Below, in pieces: positions 24,572 to 32,814 of a stretch of DNA of 64,000 bases. The position numbers and the translations under genes are program-made. The notes under the pieces were generated by a model. The model had not been told where the DNA came from. It saw only the letters and a list, made by a program, of their open reading frames with translations, and did not search any database. Source of the DNA: Paenibacillus oleatilyticus (GTDB taxonomy: Bacteria; Bacillota; Bacilli; Paenibacillales; NBRC-103111); assembly GCF_018998565.1 (NCBI RefSeq), contig NZ_JAHNZO010000017.1, forward strand, positions 89,806 to 153,805, in the 5' to 3' direction. Position 1 is the first letter of the stretch, and each line of letters starts with the position of its first letter.

Positions 24572-24606
24572 CAAGAAAGAAAGGAATGAAGCCGGAGCTT
24601 CATTCC
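24572..24606 (-). terminator. Terminator after the first SIS deglycase gene
   Basis: GGAATGAAGC pairs with GCTTCATTCC over a 4-nt loop; on the minus strand TTTCTTTCTT follows. It lies between the SIS gene and the NhaC gene. Confidence 0.85.
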
Positions 24607-24619
24607 ACTCTTCGTCTTC

Positions 24620-25633
24620 TTAATACTTGACGACGCGGTAATAACGGCGGGTCGTCAGCGGATGGTTCCGCTGCACTTCCAGATGGGCGCTGACGCGCTC
24701 CATCACCGTTGCAATCGTGACGGTCGACAGGAACTCGCGGAATTCCGGATGGATTCCGTCCAGCGCGTAATCCTTCGCATCGAAGATCGTGACTTCATCG
24801 GAGTATTGCGTAACGAACCGTTCGACGCGCTCCATCAACGGACGAGTGGCATCTTCTCCCTTAAAGAGTATAATGCTCATATCTTTTTCGACCAATTCGA
24901 TCGTCCCGTGGAAAAACTCCGCGGCATGGATGGATTTCGCGTGAATCCACTGCATCTCTTCCAGCACGCACATGGCGTACAGATACGTCCAGCCCCACAG
25001 GTTGCCGGAGCCGACGAGCATATGATATTTCTCGTCCTTATATTTTTTCGCGAAGGCTTCCGCTCTTGCGTCTTCCTTCTCCTTGATCGCCGCAAGCGCT
25101 TCGGGAACCGAGGCCAGTTGGTCGGCGAACAGAGCGTAGTTGTCGAATTCTCCCCGGTTGTTCAGGAACTTCAGCACGATCAGCAGCAGCTGCAAATGGA
25201 ACGACTCGACGAGCGTATCGTTGGCCGCCGCGTTGGCGAAGACGTAGTCGCTGGCCTGCGCCAGCGGCGTCGTCGCATCGCCGACGATTCCGATTACCGT
25301 TGCGCCTTTCTCTCTGCAAAATTTGGCGGCATCGACGGTTTCCTGCGTCGTGCCCGACAAGGAGGAGGTGATGACAAGAGACTTGTCCGTCAGCTGTTTG
25401 TGTCCTTCCACCAGCAGCTCCGCGGCGATTTCCGCATAAACGGGAATGCTCGAATGCGTTTTGACGATATATTCGAACGGATACTTAATGGCGATCGTTC
25501 CGCCGCTGCCGACCAGAAAGACGTTGTCGATCTGTTTTTTCGTAATTTCATCCACCGCTTGTTCGATCTGGCTCCGGAGGCCGACGGCTCCTTTCATAAT
25601 GCCGACGAACCGCTGACGATCAAAGTTTAACAT
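24620..25633 (-). CDS. frlB: SIS-domain sugar-amine-6-phosphate deglycase, FrlB family (copy 1)
   Basis: A 337-residue double-SIS protein related to FrlB/FraB, which split fructosamine 6-phosphates (Amadori products) into glucose 6-phosphate and the amine. ATG 25633 (10 nt after AGGAGG) matches the paralog's start (MLNFDRQR versus MFNFDRDR). The first SIS phosphate loop is SSLSGTTQET (residues 90-99). E226 and H242 (LEEMQW...FFHG) are 16 residues apart, as are the catalytic Glu and His described for FraB. The C-terminus NHPLTTRRYYRVVKY parallels FrlB's NPDERRYYGGLVEY. Two GntR-type operators lie upstream. The exact substrate is not known. Confidence 0.78.
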   Translation of the reverse strand: MLNFDRQRFVGIMKGAVGLRSQIEQAVDEITKKQIDNVFLVGSGGTIAIKYPFEYIVKTHSSIPVYAEIAAELLVEGHKQLTDKSLVITSSLSGTTQETVDAAKFCREKGATVIGIVGDATTPLAQASDYVFANAAANDTLVESFHLQLLLIVLKFLNNRGEFDNYALFADQLASVPEALAAIKEKEDARAEAFAKKYKDEKYHMLVGSGNLWGWTYLYAMCVLEEMQWIHAKSIHAAEFFHGTIELVEKDMSIILFKGEDATRPLMERVERFVTQYSDEVTIFDAKDYALDGIHPEFREFLSTVTIATVMERVSAHLEVQRNHPLTTRRYYRVVKY

Positions 25634-25685
25634 GTGACTCATTCCTCCTGATTAAGGGTTTGGTTTACACGATTAGCGAACTTAG

Positions 25686-25697
25686 TGGTATATACCA
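25686..25697. promoter_or_regulatory. TGGTATATACCA operator copy 2
   Basis: An exact palindrome, 53 bp before the first SIS gene's start. It pairs with copy 3, with 59 bp between start points. Confidence 0.85.
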
Positions 25698-25744
25698 TTT
25701 TGAGTGCAAACAAGCCGCTCGGCAGTCATTTTCAACATCTATAA

Positions 25745-25756
25745 TGGTATATACCA
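25745..25756. promoter_or_regulatory. TGGTATATACCA operator copy 3
   Basis: It lies directly after the -10 of the first SIS gene's promoter and covers the expected start point, the classic position for a repressor. Confidence 0.88.
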
Positions 25757-25764
25757 ATAATAAA

Positions 25765-25793
25765 ATATTAGCTTGCTTTTCAATTCTTGTCAA
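25765..25793 (-). promoter_or_regulatory. Promoter of the first SIS gene
   Basis: On the minus strand TTGACA (25788-25793), a 17-bp spacer and TAATAT (25765-25770), followed at once by the operator. A weak cre-like sequence TGCAAACGCTCTAA abuts the -35 at 25794-25807. Confidence 0.75.
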
Positions 25794-25915
25794 TGCAAAC
25801 GCTCTAATTTTTAGATTTTAAACCCGAGCCCGTGCGGGATGTGGGCCGGTTGTGGGCCATTCCCCGTCCCGGCCGGCACACACCGCACTTCCGCGCATAG
25901 CCGCTCCTTCGAAGA

Positions 25916-26749
25916 TTAAGGCGAAAGCAGCGGGCGAAGCCTGTTGACCGACCGGCCGAAGGCGGCGTCCGGATCCGCCAAATAGGCGGAATCCGCCAGC
26001 TCCAGGGTCAAACACCCTGCGTAGCCATGCTCCGCCAACTGCTTGAGGTATGCTTCCACCGGCAGATGCCCATCTCCCAACGCGAGATGGCCCGAAGGCG
26101 TGCCGTCAATCAAATGAACGTGCGGAACGCCTCCCAGCGCCCGGAAGTAATCGCCGATCGTTTCGCCGGCAACCGCCATCGCCACCGTATCGATCAGACC
26201 GGTCATCGCAGCGGAGCCGACCTCGTTCAGCATCCGCCGCAGCGAAGCGAGATCGGTCACCAGATTCGATTCCATCGGCTGCAATACCTCCAGCAGCAGC
26301 GTGACGCCCTGACACTGAGCTTTGTCCGCCAGCGTCCGCAGCGCCTCGCACGACCGCTTCCAGGCTTCTTCCCGCGGCTCGTTATAATAGCCCCAGCCGG
26401 AGGTGATCAGCATATACTCAGCTTCGAGAGCCGAGGCGATCTCGATGTTTTTGCCGAAATAAGCGATGCCCGCGCGGCGGGCCGCTTCGTCCTGGGCCGC
26501 GATATTGAACGGATACATGATCTGCTCGGGCGTATAGCAGACCAAGCCGAGCCGCCGACGGTTCAGCTCTTGGCGGATCCGCTTCACCTGCGCATCCGTC
26601 GCCGTGTCCGAGTACAGATGCGGCGAGCCTCCCCACAGCTCGATATGGGACACCCCGTGCTTGTCCATCGAATCGAAGAAATAGTCCAACGAATACATCC
26701 GGTAATGCAAGTTCATCCCCGCGATCTGCGTAAACCGTAGTTGAGCCAT
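25916..26749 (-). CDS. TIM-barrel sugar epimerase/isomerase, FrlC family (copy 1)
   Basis: A 277-residue xylose-isomerase-like TIM barrel related to FrlC (fructoselysine 3-epimerase). ATG 26749 follows GGAGGGGA. Hallmarks are HIELWGGSPHLY (residues 32-43), CYTPEQIMYPFNIAA, a metal Glu in LLEVLQPMESNLVTD, DTVAMAVAGETI and HVHLIDGTPSGHLALGDG. Its 3' end precedes the first SIS gene after a gap of about 280 bp that holds the two operators. It carries its own operator 22 bp before the start, overlapping the leader. It would interconvert epimers of a sugar-amine before phosphorylation; the substrate is inferred from family only. Confidence 0.78.
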   Translation of the reverse strand: MAQLRFTQIAGMNLHYRMYSLDYFFDSMDKHGVSHIELWGGSPHLYSDTATDAQVKRIRQELNRRRLGLVCYTPEQIMYPFNIAAQDEAARRAGIAYFGKNIEIASALEAEYMLITSGWGYYNEPREEAWKRSCEALRTLADKAQCQGVTLLLEVLQPMESNLVTDLASLRRMLNEVGSAAMTGLIDTVAMAVAGETIGDYFRALGGVPHVHLIDGTPSGHLALGDGHLPVEAYLKQLAEHGYAGCLTLELADSAYLADPDAAFGRSVNRLRPLLSP

Positions 26750-26770
26750 ATCTTGTCCCCTCCGTTCTTG

Positions 26771-26782
26771 TGGTATATACCA
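26771..26782. promoter_or_regulatory. TGGTATATACCA operator copy 4
   Basis: An exact palindrome between the PfkB stop and the epimerase start. No good -35/-10 pair is seen, so it may act on read-through transcription. Confidence 0.8.
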
Positions 26783-26804
26783 TTGTTTCGAAGCCACTCC
26801 GGCC

Positions 26805-27644
26805 TTAATAAGGCTTCCCGTAACCGAAAGCTCCTTCGACCAGACATGTTTTGGCGGCAAACGCCGCGCCCGCGTCGAGCGCCTTCCATACGGACGCCTC
26901 CGGGGCCTTGTTCCACTCCCCTTCCGTCAACAGCGTGAGCACAAAGGCGGTAAAGAACGAATCGCCCGCACCCAGCGTATCGACCGGCTGCACGAAATGA
27001 GGCTTTTGCAAATAAAACGCGCCGTTATAATAAAGCAGCGCGCCCCGGCTGCCCATCGTCCCCAGGACACCCGTGCAGCCGTACTCCGCGGCGACGAACG
27101 CCAGCTTTTCCCGGACGGCGTCCTCCTCCATCGTCCCGCACGAAAGCAGGCAAAGATCGACATGCGGGCATACCCGCTTCAAGTAGTCGTCGTCCCACTC
27201 GTCGGAGCAGTCGAAGGACAAGGGAACGCCCAACGCCCGAAGCTCCGGCAGTTGGGACTCGATGCCGCTGTAAATGCTGGTATGAATCCATTGAAATTGC
27301 TTCATATAGGCATAGTCCGAATCATCGAATACGAGCGGATGCTCCTGCTGGACACCGCCTTTGTTCCATCCGACCATCACCCGGTCCCCGTCGATCAATT
27401 CGATGAGCGAGCAGCCGTTCTCGCCTTCCGACGAACGGCAGCGGGAAGTATCGACGCCAAGCTCGTTCAGCACCCGGTGTACATGACGGCCTTCCTCGTC
27501 GGTGCCGAAAATGCCAAGATACCCCGCCTGCGCCCCCAATTGTTTGGCGTACACACTAAAATTCACCGCATTGCCGCCCGGGTACATCACTCTTTTATAT
27601 ACGTATTTATCGACGACGTTATCGCCTAGACCCAGTACGTTCAT
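26805..27644 (-). CDS. frlD: PfkB-family sugar kinase, fructoselysine 6-kinase-like (FrlD)
   Basis: A 279-residue ribokinase-fold enzyme. ATG 27644 follows AAAGGGAGG. The start GLGDNVVDKYVYKRVMYPGGNAVNFSVYAKQLG matches FrlD (GDNCVDIYPQ...SGGNAVNVAVY), and LSFDCSDEWDDDYLKRVCPHVDLCLLS parallels its [21 protein letters not shown]. The catalytic base is in VDTLGAGDSFFTAF. It should phosphorylate a ketosamine at C6 for the SIS deglycase. It lies just downstream of the GntR regulator gene. Confidence 0.82.
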   Translation of the reverse strand: MNVLGLGDNVVDKYVYKRVMYPGGNAVNFSVYAKQLGAQAGYLGIFGTDEEGRHVHRVLNELGVDTSRCRSSEGENGCSLIELIDGDRVMVGWNKGGVQQEHPLVFDDSDYAYMKQFQWIHTSIYSGIESQLPELRALGVPLSFDCSDEWDDDYLKRVCPHVDLCLLSCGTMEEDAVREKLAFVAAEYGCTGVLGTMGSRGALLYYNGAFYLQKPHFVQPVDTLGAGDSFFTAFVLTLLTEGEWNKAPEASVWKALDAGAAFAAKTCLVEGAFGYGKPY

Positions 27645-27660
27645 GGCTTGCCTCCCTTTA

Positions 27661-27672
27661 TGGTATATACCA
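27661..27672. promoter_or_regulatory. TGGTATATACCA operator copy 5
   Basis: An exact palindrome between the regulator stop (27688) and the PfkB start (27644), next to the PfkB ribosome site. Confidence 0.83.
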
Positions 27673-27687
27673 CTAAGCACAAAAAAA

Positions 27688-28425
27688 TTAGTTGTTTTTC
27701 ACGTTCAGCTTCGAAAAGAACCGGACGATATCCCCGCGGGTCAGCGCCTGCGAGAATTCGATCAATTTGTCGTTCTTATCGAAGGCCTGCGCCTCGACCA
27801 GAATGCACGGGCTGTCGTTGCCGACACGCAGCAGCTTGCTTTCCGCTTCGTCGCTAAGGGAAATCCGCATCGTCTGATCCGCGCGGACGAGCTTGATCCC
27901 GTAATGCTCCTCCAGCACCTCGTACAAGGAGATGTCCTCCAAATTCATGTGCGCTTCGATTCCCGGGCAGTACGCGTAAGGAATATACGAAAGCTCGATG
28001 GAGACGGGAATTTCGTCGGCATAGCGGACCCGTTTGATCGACCAGATCTCCTCTTCTTCGGCAATCCCGAGCATCTTGGCCACGAAGCCGTTGGCCGGCT
28101 CCTTGCGCTTGTAGATCGTATTCGTCGAAGGCCGAAGCCCTTTGCTCAATATGTTTTTGGAGAAGCTGGTAAATTCGACGAAATCCAATTGAATGCGCCG
28201 GTTCGTCACGAACGTGCCCGATCCGACGACCCGCTCCACGAAGCCCTCCCGCTCCAGAATGGAAATCGCATGACGGGCGGTCATCCGGCTGATCTGATAC
28301 TGCGCGGCTAACTCACGCTCCGAAGGAAGCTTGTCGCCTTGCTTCCATTTCCCGCTTTCGATTTCTTGAATGAACAAATTTTTAATTTGCTGGTAAAACG
28401 GGATATGGTCTCCTGCTTTATTCAT
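27688..28425 (-). CDS. GntR/HutC-family regulator (FrlR-like), probable TGGTATATACCA-binding repressor
   Basis: A 245-residue two-domain regulator. The N-terminal winged HTH has GDKLPSERELAAQYQISRMTARHAISILEREGFVERVVGSGTFV (residues 30-74), and the C-terminal UTRA domain (about 95-240) includes YIPYAYCPGIEAHMNLED and ISLSDEAESKLL. Such regulators bind sugar phosphates. Its position inside a locus dotted with one repeated palindrome makes it the obvious candidate repressor. No operator copy lies upstream of its own start, so it may be expressed with the HAD gene or constitutively. Confidence 0.85.
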   Translation of the reverse strand: MNKAGDHIPFYQQIKNLFIQEIESGKWKQGDKLPSERELAAQYQISRMTARHAISILEREGFVERVVGSGTFVTNRRIQLDFVEFTSFSKNILSKGLRPSTNTIYKRKEPANGFVAKMLGIAEEEEIWSIKRVRYADEIPVSIELSYIPYAYCPGIEAHMNLEDISLYEVLEEHYGIKLVRADQTMRISLSDEAESKLLRVGNDSPCILVEAQAFDKNDKLIEFSQALTRGDIVRFFSKLNVKNN

Positions 28426-28510
28426 ATGGAACCCCTGTCACGCGCTCGATTAGCGAATTACCGTCCCCATGGACGGCCAATTCCAGCATAGCAGATGACC
28501 GTAAAAACGG

Positions 28511-29176
28511 TCAAGGAAGCAGCGAAGCCTGCAATTCCCCGATGACGTCCTCCAGCGGCCGGTCGGACATGGAACGAAGACGGCCGTCCACGTTGCCAAA
28601 GGCCAGCTGCTCGGTAACCGGATTTGGAACGATGACGCACCATAACCCGGCCGCTTTCGCGGCGGCGGCTCCGTTGGCGGAATCCTCGAAGGCCAGAGCT
28701 TCATGCGCCTCGATTCCCAGCGCCTGGATCGCCTTGAGATACAGCTCGGGGTCCGGCTTCACGTTCGCGACGTCGTCTTTGGTCTTGATGACCTCGAACG
28801 AATCGAGCAAGCCGAATCTGCGCAGAAACGATTCCACCCAAGCCCGATCGGAGCTGGAAGCCAGTCCCACTTTCAGCCCCAATCGCTGCGCCGCTTCGAT
28901 ATATTCCACGACCCCGTCGCGCAGCGTGACCGTCTCCATCTTCACGGCATGCAGCTTGGCCGCCGCCTTCCTCACTTCGGTGATATCCGTACGTCCTTCG
29001 GCCATTTTCCGGATATAGGCCTCGATCTGGCCTCCGTGCGACCCGACGCAAGCCGCGAATACTTCCGTCGGAAAGGGGATGTCGTACCCGCCTAACACCT
29101 CGGCATAGCAGTCGAACCATGCGGATTCCGTATCCACGATCAAACCGTCGAAATCAAATACAATCGCTTTAATAAT
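28511..29176 (-). CDS. HAD-IA phosphatase (beta-phosphoglucomutase-like) with apparent ATT start
   Basis: A HAD protein of 221 residues if started at ATT 29176. Motif I IVFDFDGLIVDTES (nucleophile and acid Asp) lies upstream of the first ATG, GTG or TTG: in frame it is preceded only by ATT ATT AAA and then a TGA at 29183-29185. GGGAGTG lies about 9 nt before the first ATT, so translation may begin at ATT. The next standard start (TTG 29143) would remove the nucleophile. Later motifs are GLASSSDRAWV, a Lys in VKPDPELYL and FEDSANGAAAA. It resembles YhcW/YvdM-type sugar-phosphate phosphatases. Confidence 0.75.
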   Translation of the reverse strand: MIKAIVFDFDGLIVDTESAWFDCYAEVLGGYDIPFPTEVFAACVGSHGGQIEAYIRKMAEGRTDITEVRKAAAKLHAVKMETVTLRDGVVEYIEAAQRLGLKVGLASSSDRAWVESFLRRFGLLDSFEVIKTKDDVANVKPDPELYLKAIQALGIEAHEALAFEDSANGAAAAKAAGLWCVIVPNPVTEQLAFGNVDGRLRSMSDRPLEDVIGELQASLLP

Positions 29177-29208
29177 AGTCGCTCACTCCCGCCGGTTCTG
29201 TCGTTCCC

Positions 29209-30222
29209 TCAATATTGAACCCGCCTGTAATACCTTCTGGTCGTTAAAGGATGGTTGCGGACGTGCTCCAGATGACAGCTTACGCGTTCGAGCAAGGCCG
29301 CCGCGACGACCGGCGACACATATTTCCGATAGGCCGGCGAGATGCCCGCCAGCTCGTAGTCCGCCGTATCGAATACGGTCAGCTCGTCCGTATAGCTCTT
29401 GGCGAAACGCTCCACCCGGTCCATCAGCGGACGGGTCTCATCCTCCCCTTTGAGCAGGATCAGACTCATATCCTTCTCGATCAATTCGAGCGCGCCGTGA
29501 AAGAAATCGGAAGCATGGACAGGTCTGGTTTTGATCCACTGCATTTCCTCCAGAATACACATCGCGTAATAATACGCCTCGCCCCAGGTATTCCCGGAGC
29601 CGACCATCATATGATAGTCTTCGTTCCGGTAGCGCCCGGCAAAAGCTTTCGCACGCGCCTCCGTTCGTTCCTTCACGTCAAGCAGCGCCTCGGGGAGCCG
29701 CTCCCACTCCGCGACCAGGCGGTCATATTCGGGAAACTCCCCTCTATTATACATAATCCGGAAAGCCAGCAAGTAAAATTGGATGAAAAAAGATTCGCAG
29801 GACGTATCATCCTCGGCGAAATTGACGATGCTGTAGTCGGCCAGTTCCGCCAAGGGCGTGCCGGCCTTGCCCGTAAAACCGATCGTCACCGCGCCCCGGT
29901 CCTTGCAGTATTGCGCCGCTTCGACGGTTTCCTGGGTCGTGCCGGACAAGGAAGCCAGAACGACAAGCGACCGCTCGTTAAAATGCTTATGATCCATCGT
30001 CACGAACTCCGCAGCAATTTCCCGATATACCGGAAGCGTCGAGTGAGTGCGAAGCACGTATTCGACAGGCGACATCAAGATTCCCGCGCCGCCGGAGCCG
30101 ATCAGAAACAAATTTGCAAAGCCGCGGGCGGTGACCTCCTCGACGGCTTGATCGATCTGGCCCCGGCAAGCCACGGCGCCGCCCTGAATTCTTTTATAAC
30201 GGTCTCTATCGAAATTGAACAT
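29209..30222 (-). CDS. SIS-domain sugar-amine-6-phosphate deglycase, FrlB family (copy 2)
   Basis: A 337-residue paralog of the gene at 24620-25633, with the same length and motifs. ATG 30222 follows AGGAGGG by 9 nt. SIS loop ASLSGTTQETV is present, and the putative catalytic pair is again 16 residues apart (LEEMQW...FFHG). The C-terminus is NHPLTTRRYYRRVQY. Two such enzymes in one locus suggest different stereoisomers or amine partners. It lies at the end of the ABC-epimerase operon, 45 bp after the second epimerase gene. Confidence 0.78.
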   Translation of the reverse strand: MFNFDRDRYKRIQGGAVACRGQIDQAVEEVTARGFANLFLIGSGGAGILMSPVEYVLRTHSTLPVYREIAAEFVTMDHKHFNERSLVVLASLSGTTQETVEAAQYCKDRGAVTIGFTGKAGTPLAELADYSIVNFAEDDTSCESFFIQFYLLAFRIMYNRGEFPEYDRLVAEWERLPEALLDVKERTEARAKAFAGRYRNEDYHMMVGSGNTWGEAYYYAMCILEEMQWIKTRPVHASDFFHGALELIEKDMSLILLKGEDETRPLMDRVERFAKSYTDELTVFDTADYELAGISPAYRKYVSPVVAAALLERVSCHLEHVRNHPLTTRRYYRRVQY

Positions 30223-30266
30223 ATGGATGAACCCTCCTGGGAATGGAATTTCCGAGAGCAGCAGCC

Positions 30267-31100
30267 TTACTGCCCGAGCGCCTCGCGAACCGCCCGCAGC
30301 CCCTTTTTCAAAGGCCCGACCGGATCGAGCAAGTACCTTTCCGCACAAATTTCGAGAGTCAGGTACCCCGGGTAGCCGTGCTTCGAGAGCTGATTCAAAT
30401 AATCGCGCAGGGGAAGCTGGCCGTCCCCCCAAGTCAGATGATCGCTATCGATAAAATGAATATGGCGCAGATCGTTCCCCAGCGCTTGAAAGCAATCGTC
30501 GAACGTTTCCCCCGCCGCATGCATCGGACAAGTATCGACGACCGCCTTCAGCCGGTCGGAGCCGACCTCGCGCAGCATTCGGGCCTGCGTCTCCGTGTTC
30601 GTCACCAGATTGGATTCGAAAGGCTCCAGCTGCTCCAGCACCATCGTCATCCCCAGCTCCTCCGCCTTGCGGGAGAGCTGCTGCAGCGAGTCGCGCGAGC
30701 GTTCCCACGCCTCCCCGACCGGTTCGCTCCGGTAGCCCCACCCGGGTACGATCTGCAAGAGGTCCGTCCCGAGCTCCGCGGCGGCCTCCAGCGCTTTCGT
30801 GAAGTAACGGAGACTGCGCTCGCGAATGTCCTTCTCCCTGGCGGCAATATTAACCGGATACACGCACTGCTCGGGCGTGAAGCAGATGACGTTCAAACCT
30901 CTCCGCTCGATTTCTCTTCGAATGCCGCCGACCTGGCGCAGCGTCACATCCTCCACATACAGATGCGGCGAGCCTCCCCACAGCTCGATATGCTCTATTT
31001 CGAGCTCGACCATGGCATCCAGAAAATAATCCAGCGAGTACAGCGGAAAATGCTCGTTCATTCCCGCGAGCCGCGTCAGCGGAATTGTCCCCATCACCAT
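30267..31100 (-). CDS. TIM-barrel sugar epimerase/isomerase, FrlC family (copy 2)
   Basis: A 277-residue protein, the same length as copy 1. ATG 31100 overlaps the preceding gene's TGA by one base (TGATG), with GGAGG about 10 nt upstream. Motifs are HIELWGGSPHLYVEDV, CFTPEQCVYPVNIAA, EQLEPFESNLVTNT, DTCPMHAAGETFDDCFQALG and HIHFIDSDHLTWGDGQLP. The metal-ligand pattern is intact, so it is probably active. Its product would feed the adjacent SIS enzyme. Confidence 0.78.
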   Translation of the reverse strand: MVMGTIPLTRLAGMNEHFPLYSLDYFLDAMVELEIEHIELWGGSPHLYVEDVTLRQVGGIRREIERRGLNVICFTPEQCVYPVNIAAREKDIRERSLRYFTKALEAAAELGTDLLQIVPGWGYRSEPVGEAWERSRDSLQQLSRKAEELGMTMVLEQLEPFESNLVTNTETQARMLREVGSDRLKAVVDTCPMHAAGETFDDCFQALGNDLRHIHFIDSDHLTWGDGQLPLRDYLNQLSKHGYPGYLTLEICAERYLLDPVGPLKKGLRAVREALGQ

Positions 31101-31960
31101 CAGACCTTCCTCCCTTCCGGCCCCTGCAGGCCCAAGGCCTGCCGGATCGTGCCGATCGATTGCTCCAAATGCCGGTCGGGCTCCAGGTAATGCTTGACTC
31201 CGCAGGTTTCCAGGCCGATGTACCCTTGATACCCCCGCTCGCCCAGCTCCTTCAGGAACGCGGCGATCGGCAGGTTGCCCGACCCGAGCGGCACGTGCCC
31301 CTGCGGACTGCCGTCGCAAAGATGGATATGGTTCACGCGTCCCTCCAATTCGGTAAAATAAGCTGCCAGCGAGTCGCCTGCGACGACCATGGGCACCGTA
31401 TCCACATTGCAGCCCAAATGCGGCGATCCGATCTCTCGCAACATCCGTTTGGCGGTTTGCAGATTGTGAACGAGGTTCGACTCATGGTACAGCAGCGGCT
31501 CCATCGTCAGATGTACCCCAAGCGTCTCCGCCTTCCTGGCGATGAGCTCGATAGCGTCTCTGGACCTTTTCCAGGCGTCGTCCGTCGGTTTATCGTAATA
31601 CCCTCTCCCCGCCACGATTTGCATCCGTCCGGTTCCAAGCTCGGACGCGATATCCAGGCTTTTAAGCGCGTAGGCTATACTGCGGCGGCGCAAAGCCTCA
31701 TCTTCGGCCGCAAGGTTAATCGGATAGACGCACGTTTCCGGCGTGAAGCAGGCGATCGTAAGCCCGCGCGCTTCGATCCCGCGCCGGAGGCGGCTCACGT
31801 CGGACAGCTTCAAGTCTTCAATCGGCACGTGCGGCGAACCGCCCCACAATTCGACGGCCTGCAGCTCCAACGCAACGATCTTGTCCAGAAAGTAATCCAG
31901 CGGATACAGCACATAGTGAATATTCATCGGCGCAATTTGAGACATCGTCACGGTTCCCAC
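31100..31960 (-). CDS. TIM-barrel sugar epimerase/isomerase, FrlC family (copy 3)
   Basis: A 286-residue third paralog, starting at GTG 31960 (AAAGGGGTG upstream) or ATG 31945. Motifs are AVELWGGSPHVPIEDL, CFTPETCVYPINLAAE, EPLLYHESNLVHNL, DTVPMVVAGDSLAAYF and HIHLCDGSPQGHVPLGSG. It starts 6 bp after the second permease stop, so it belongs to the same operon as the importer. It is the most different of the three at the C-terminus (GLETCGVKHYLEPDRH). Confidence 0.78.
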   Translation of the reverse strand: MGTVTMSQIAPMNIHYVLYPLDYFLDKIVALELQAVELWGGSPHVPIEDLKLSDVSRLRRGIEARGLTIACFTPETCVYPINLAAEDEALRRRSIAYALKSLDIASELGTGRMQIVAGRGYYDKPTDDAWKRSRDAIELIARKAETLGVHLTMEPLLYHESNLVHNLQTAKRMLREIGSPHLGCNVDTVPMVVAGDSLAAYFTELEGRVNHIHLCDGSPQGHVPLGSGNLPIAAFLKELGERGYQGYIGLETCGVKHYLEPDRHLEQSIGTIRQALGLQGPEGRKV

Positions 31961-31966
31961 GCCCGA

Positions 31967-32800
31967 TCACCCCTTTACGCTTCCGGCCGACAATCCGCGG
32001 ACGAATTGCCGTTGGAACAGGATAAAGACAATAATCATCGGCAGCGCCGCCATCGACAACGCGGCCAACTGCATGCCGAAGCCGGCGGTCAGTCTGCCTT
32101 TCAGGTTCAGGATGCCGACCGGAATCGTCCATTGGTTGCCGTTTTCGAGGAACGTGATCGCGAACATAAATTCATTCCAGATAACGATCGTCGCAAGCAA
32201 GGCCGCAGAGATGATAATCGGCCGGCTCATCGGAATAATGACGCTCCACAGAAGCTTCCACGAATTGCCGCCGTCCAGAAAGGTCGCCTCCTCCACATCC
32301 CGCGGGATCGATAGGAAGTAAGAGCGGATCAGGAAGACGGAGAAAGGAATCTGAAAGGCCGCATAAGGAATAATGAGCCCCCAATACGTGTTGTACAGAT
32401 GAAACAATTTCAAGATTTGATATAAAGAGACAATGCTTGCTTGGGGCGCCATCATCAGTCCGCTTAAAATAATCAAAAAGATGACGTGCCTGCCTTTAAA
32501 CTGAAACCGGGAAATCGCGTAAGCGGCCAGCGTGCTGATCAGCACGGCCAGCAGGACGGACACCGTGGTAACGAAGACGCTGTTGAAAAAATACCGTCCC
32601 ACTCCCGACTCCCAGGCGACTTGGAAGTTGCTGAACTTCCACTGCTTCGGCAAAATCCAGCTGTTGGCAAAAAACTCCTGATTGTTTTTGAAGCCGTTCA
32701 TCATCATCCACAGGATCGGATAAATCACGCTTAAGGCGTACAGGACGAAAAAGGCGAGCAGCAATCCGAAGAAAATACGGCTTTTTATTGTTTTGTGCAC
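31967..32800 (-). CDS. Sugar ABC transporter permease, MalG type
   Basis: A 277-residue permease with six helices. The frame is open from 32854, but GTG 32800 lies after the upstream permease stop and follows AGGAGG. The start SRIFFGLLLAFFVLYALSVIYPILWMMMNGFK and the EAA loop DVEEATFLDGGNSWKLLWSVIIPMSRP are typical of carbohydrate-uptake-1 permeases. It pairs with the next permease. No ATPase is encoded in the locus, so a general MsmX-type ATPase is expected, as for FrlONM. Confidence 0.86.
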   Translation of the reverse strand: MHKTIKSRIFFGLLLAFFVLYALSVIYPILWMMMNGFKNNQEFFANSWILPKQWKFSNFQVAWESGVGRYFFNSVFVTTVSVLLAVLISTLAAYAISRFQFKGRHVIFLIILSGLMMAPQASIVSLYQILKLFHLYNTYWGLIIPYAAFQIPFSVFLIRSYFLSIPRDVEEATFLDGGNSWKLLWSVIIPMSRPIIISAALLATIVIWNEFMFAITFLENGNQWTIPVGILNLKGRLTAGFGMQLAALSMAALPMIIVFILFQRQFVRGLSAGSVKG

Positions 32801-32814
32801 GTTCCTTTCGCCTC

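Noticed and set aside
25794..25807. cre-type catabolite repression site
   Set aside because: TGCAAACGCTCTAA fits only part of the cre consensus; it was mentioned with the promoter but not listed as a separate feature.
31085..32314. 409-residue plus-strand frame over the epimerase and permease genes
   Set aside because: Antisense shadow across two real genes with no domain signature.
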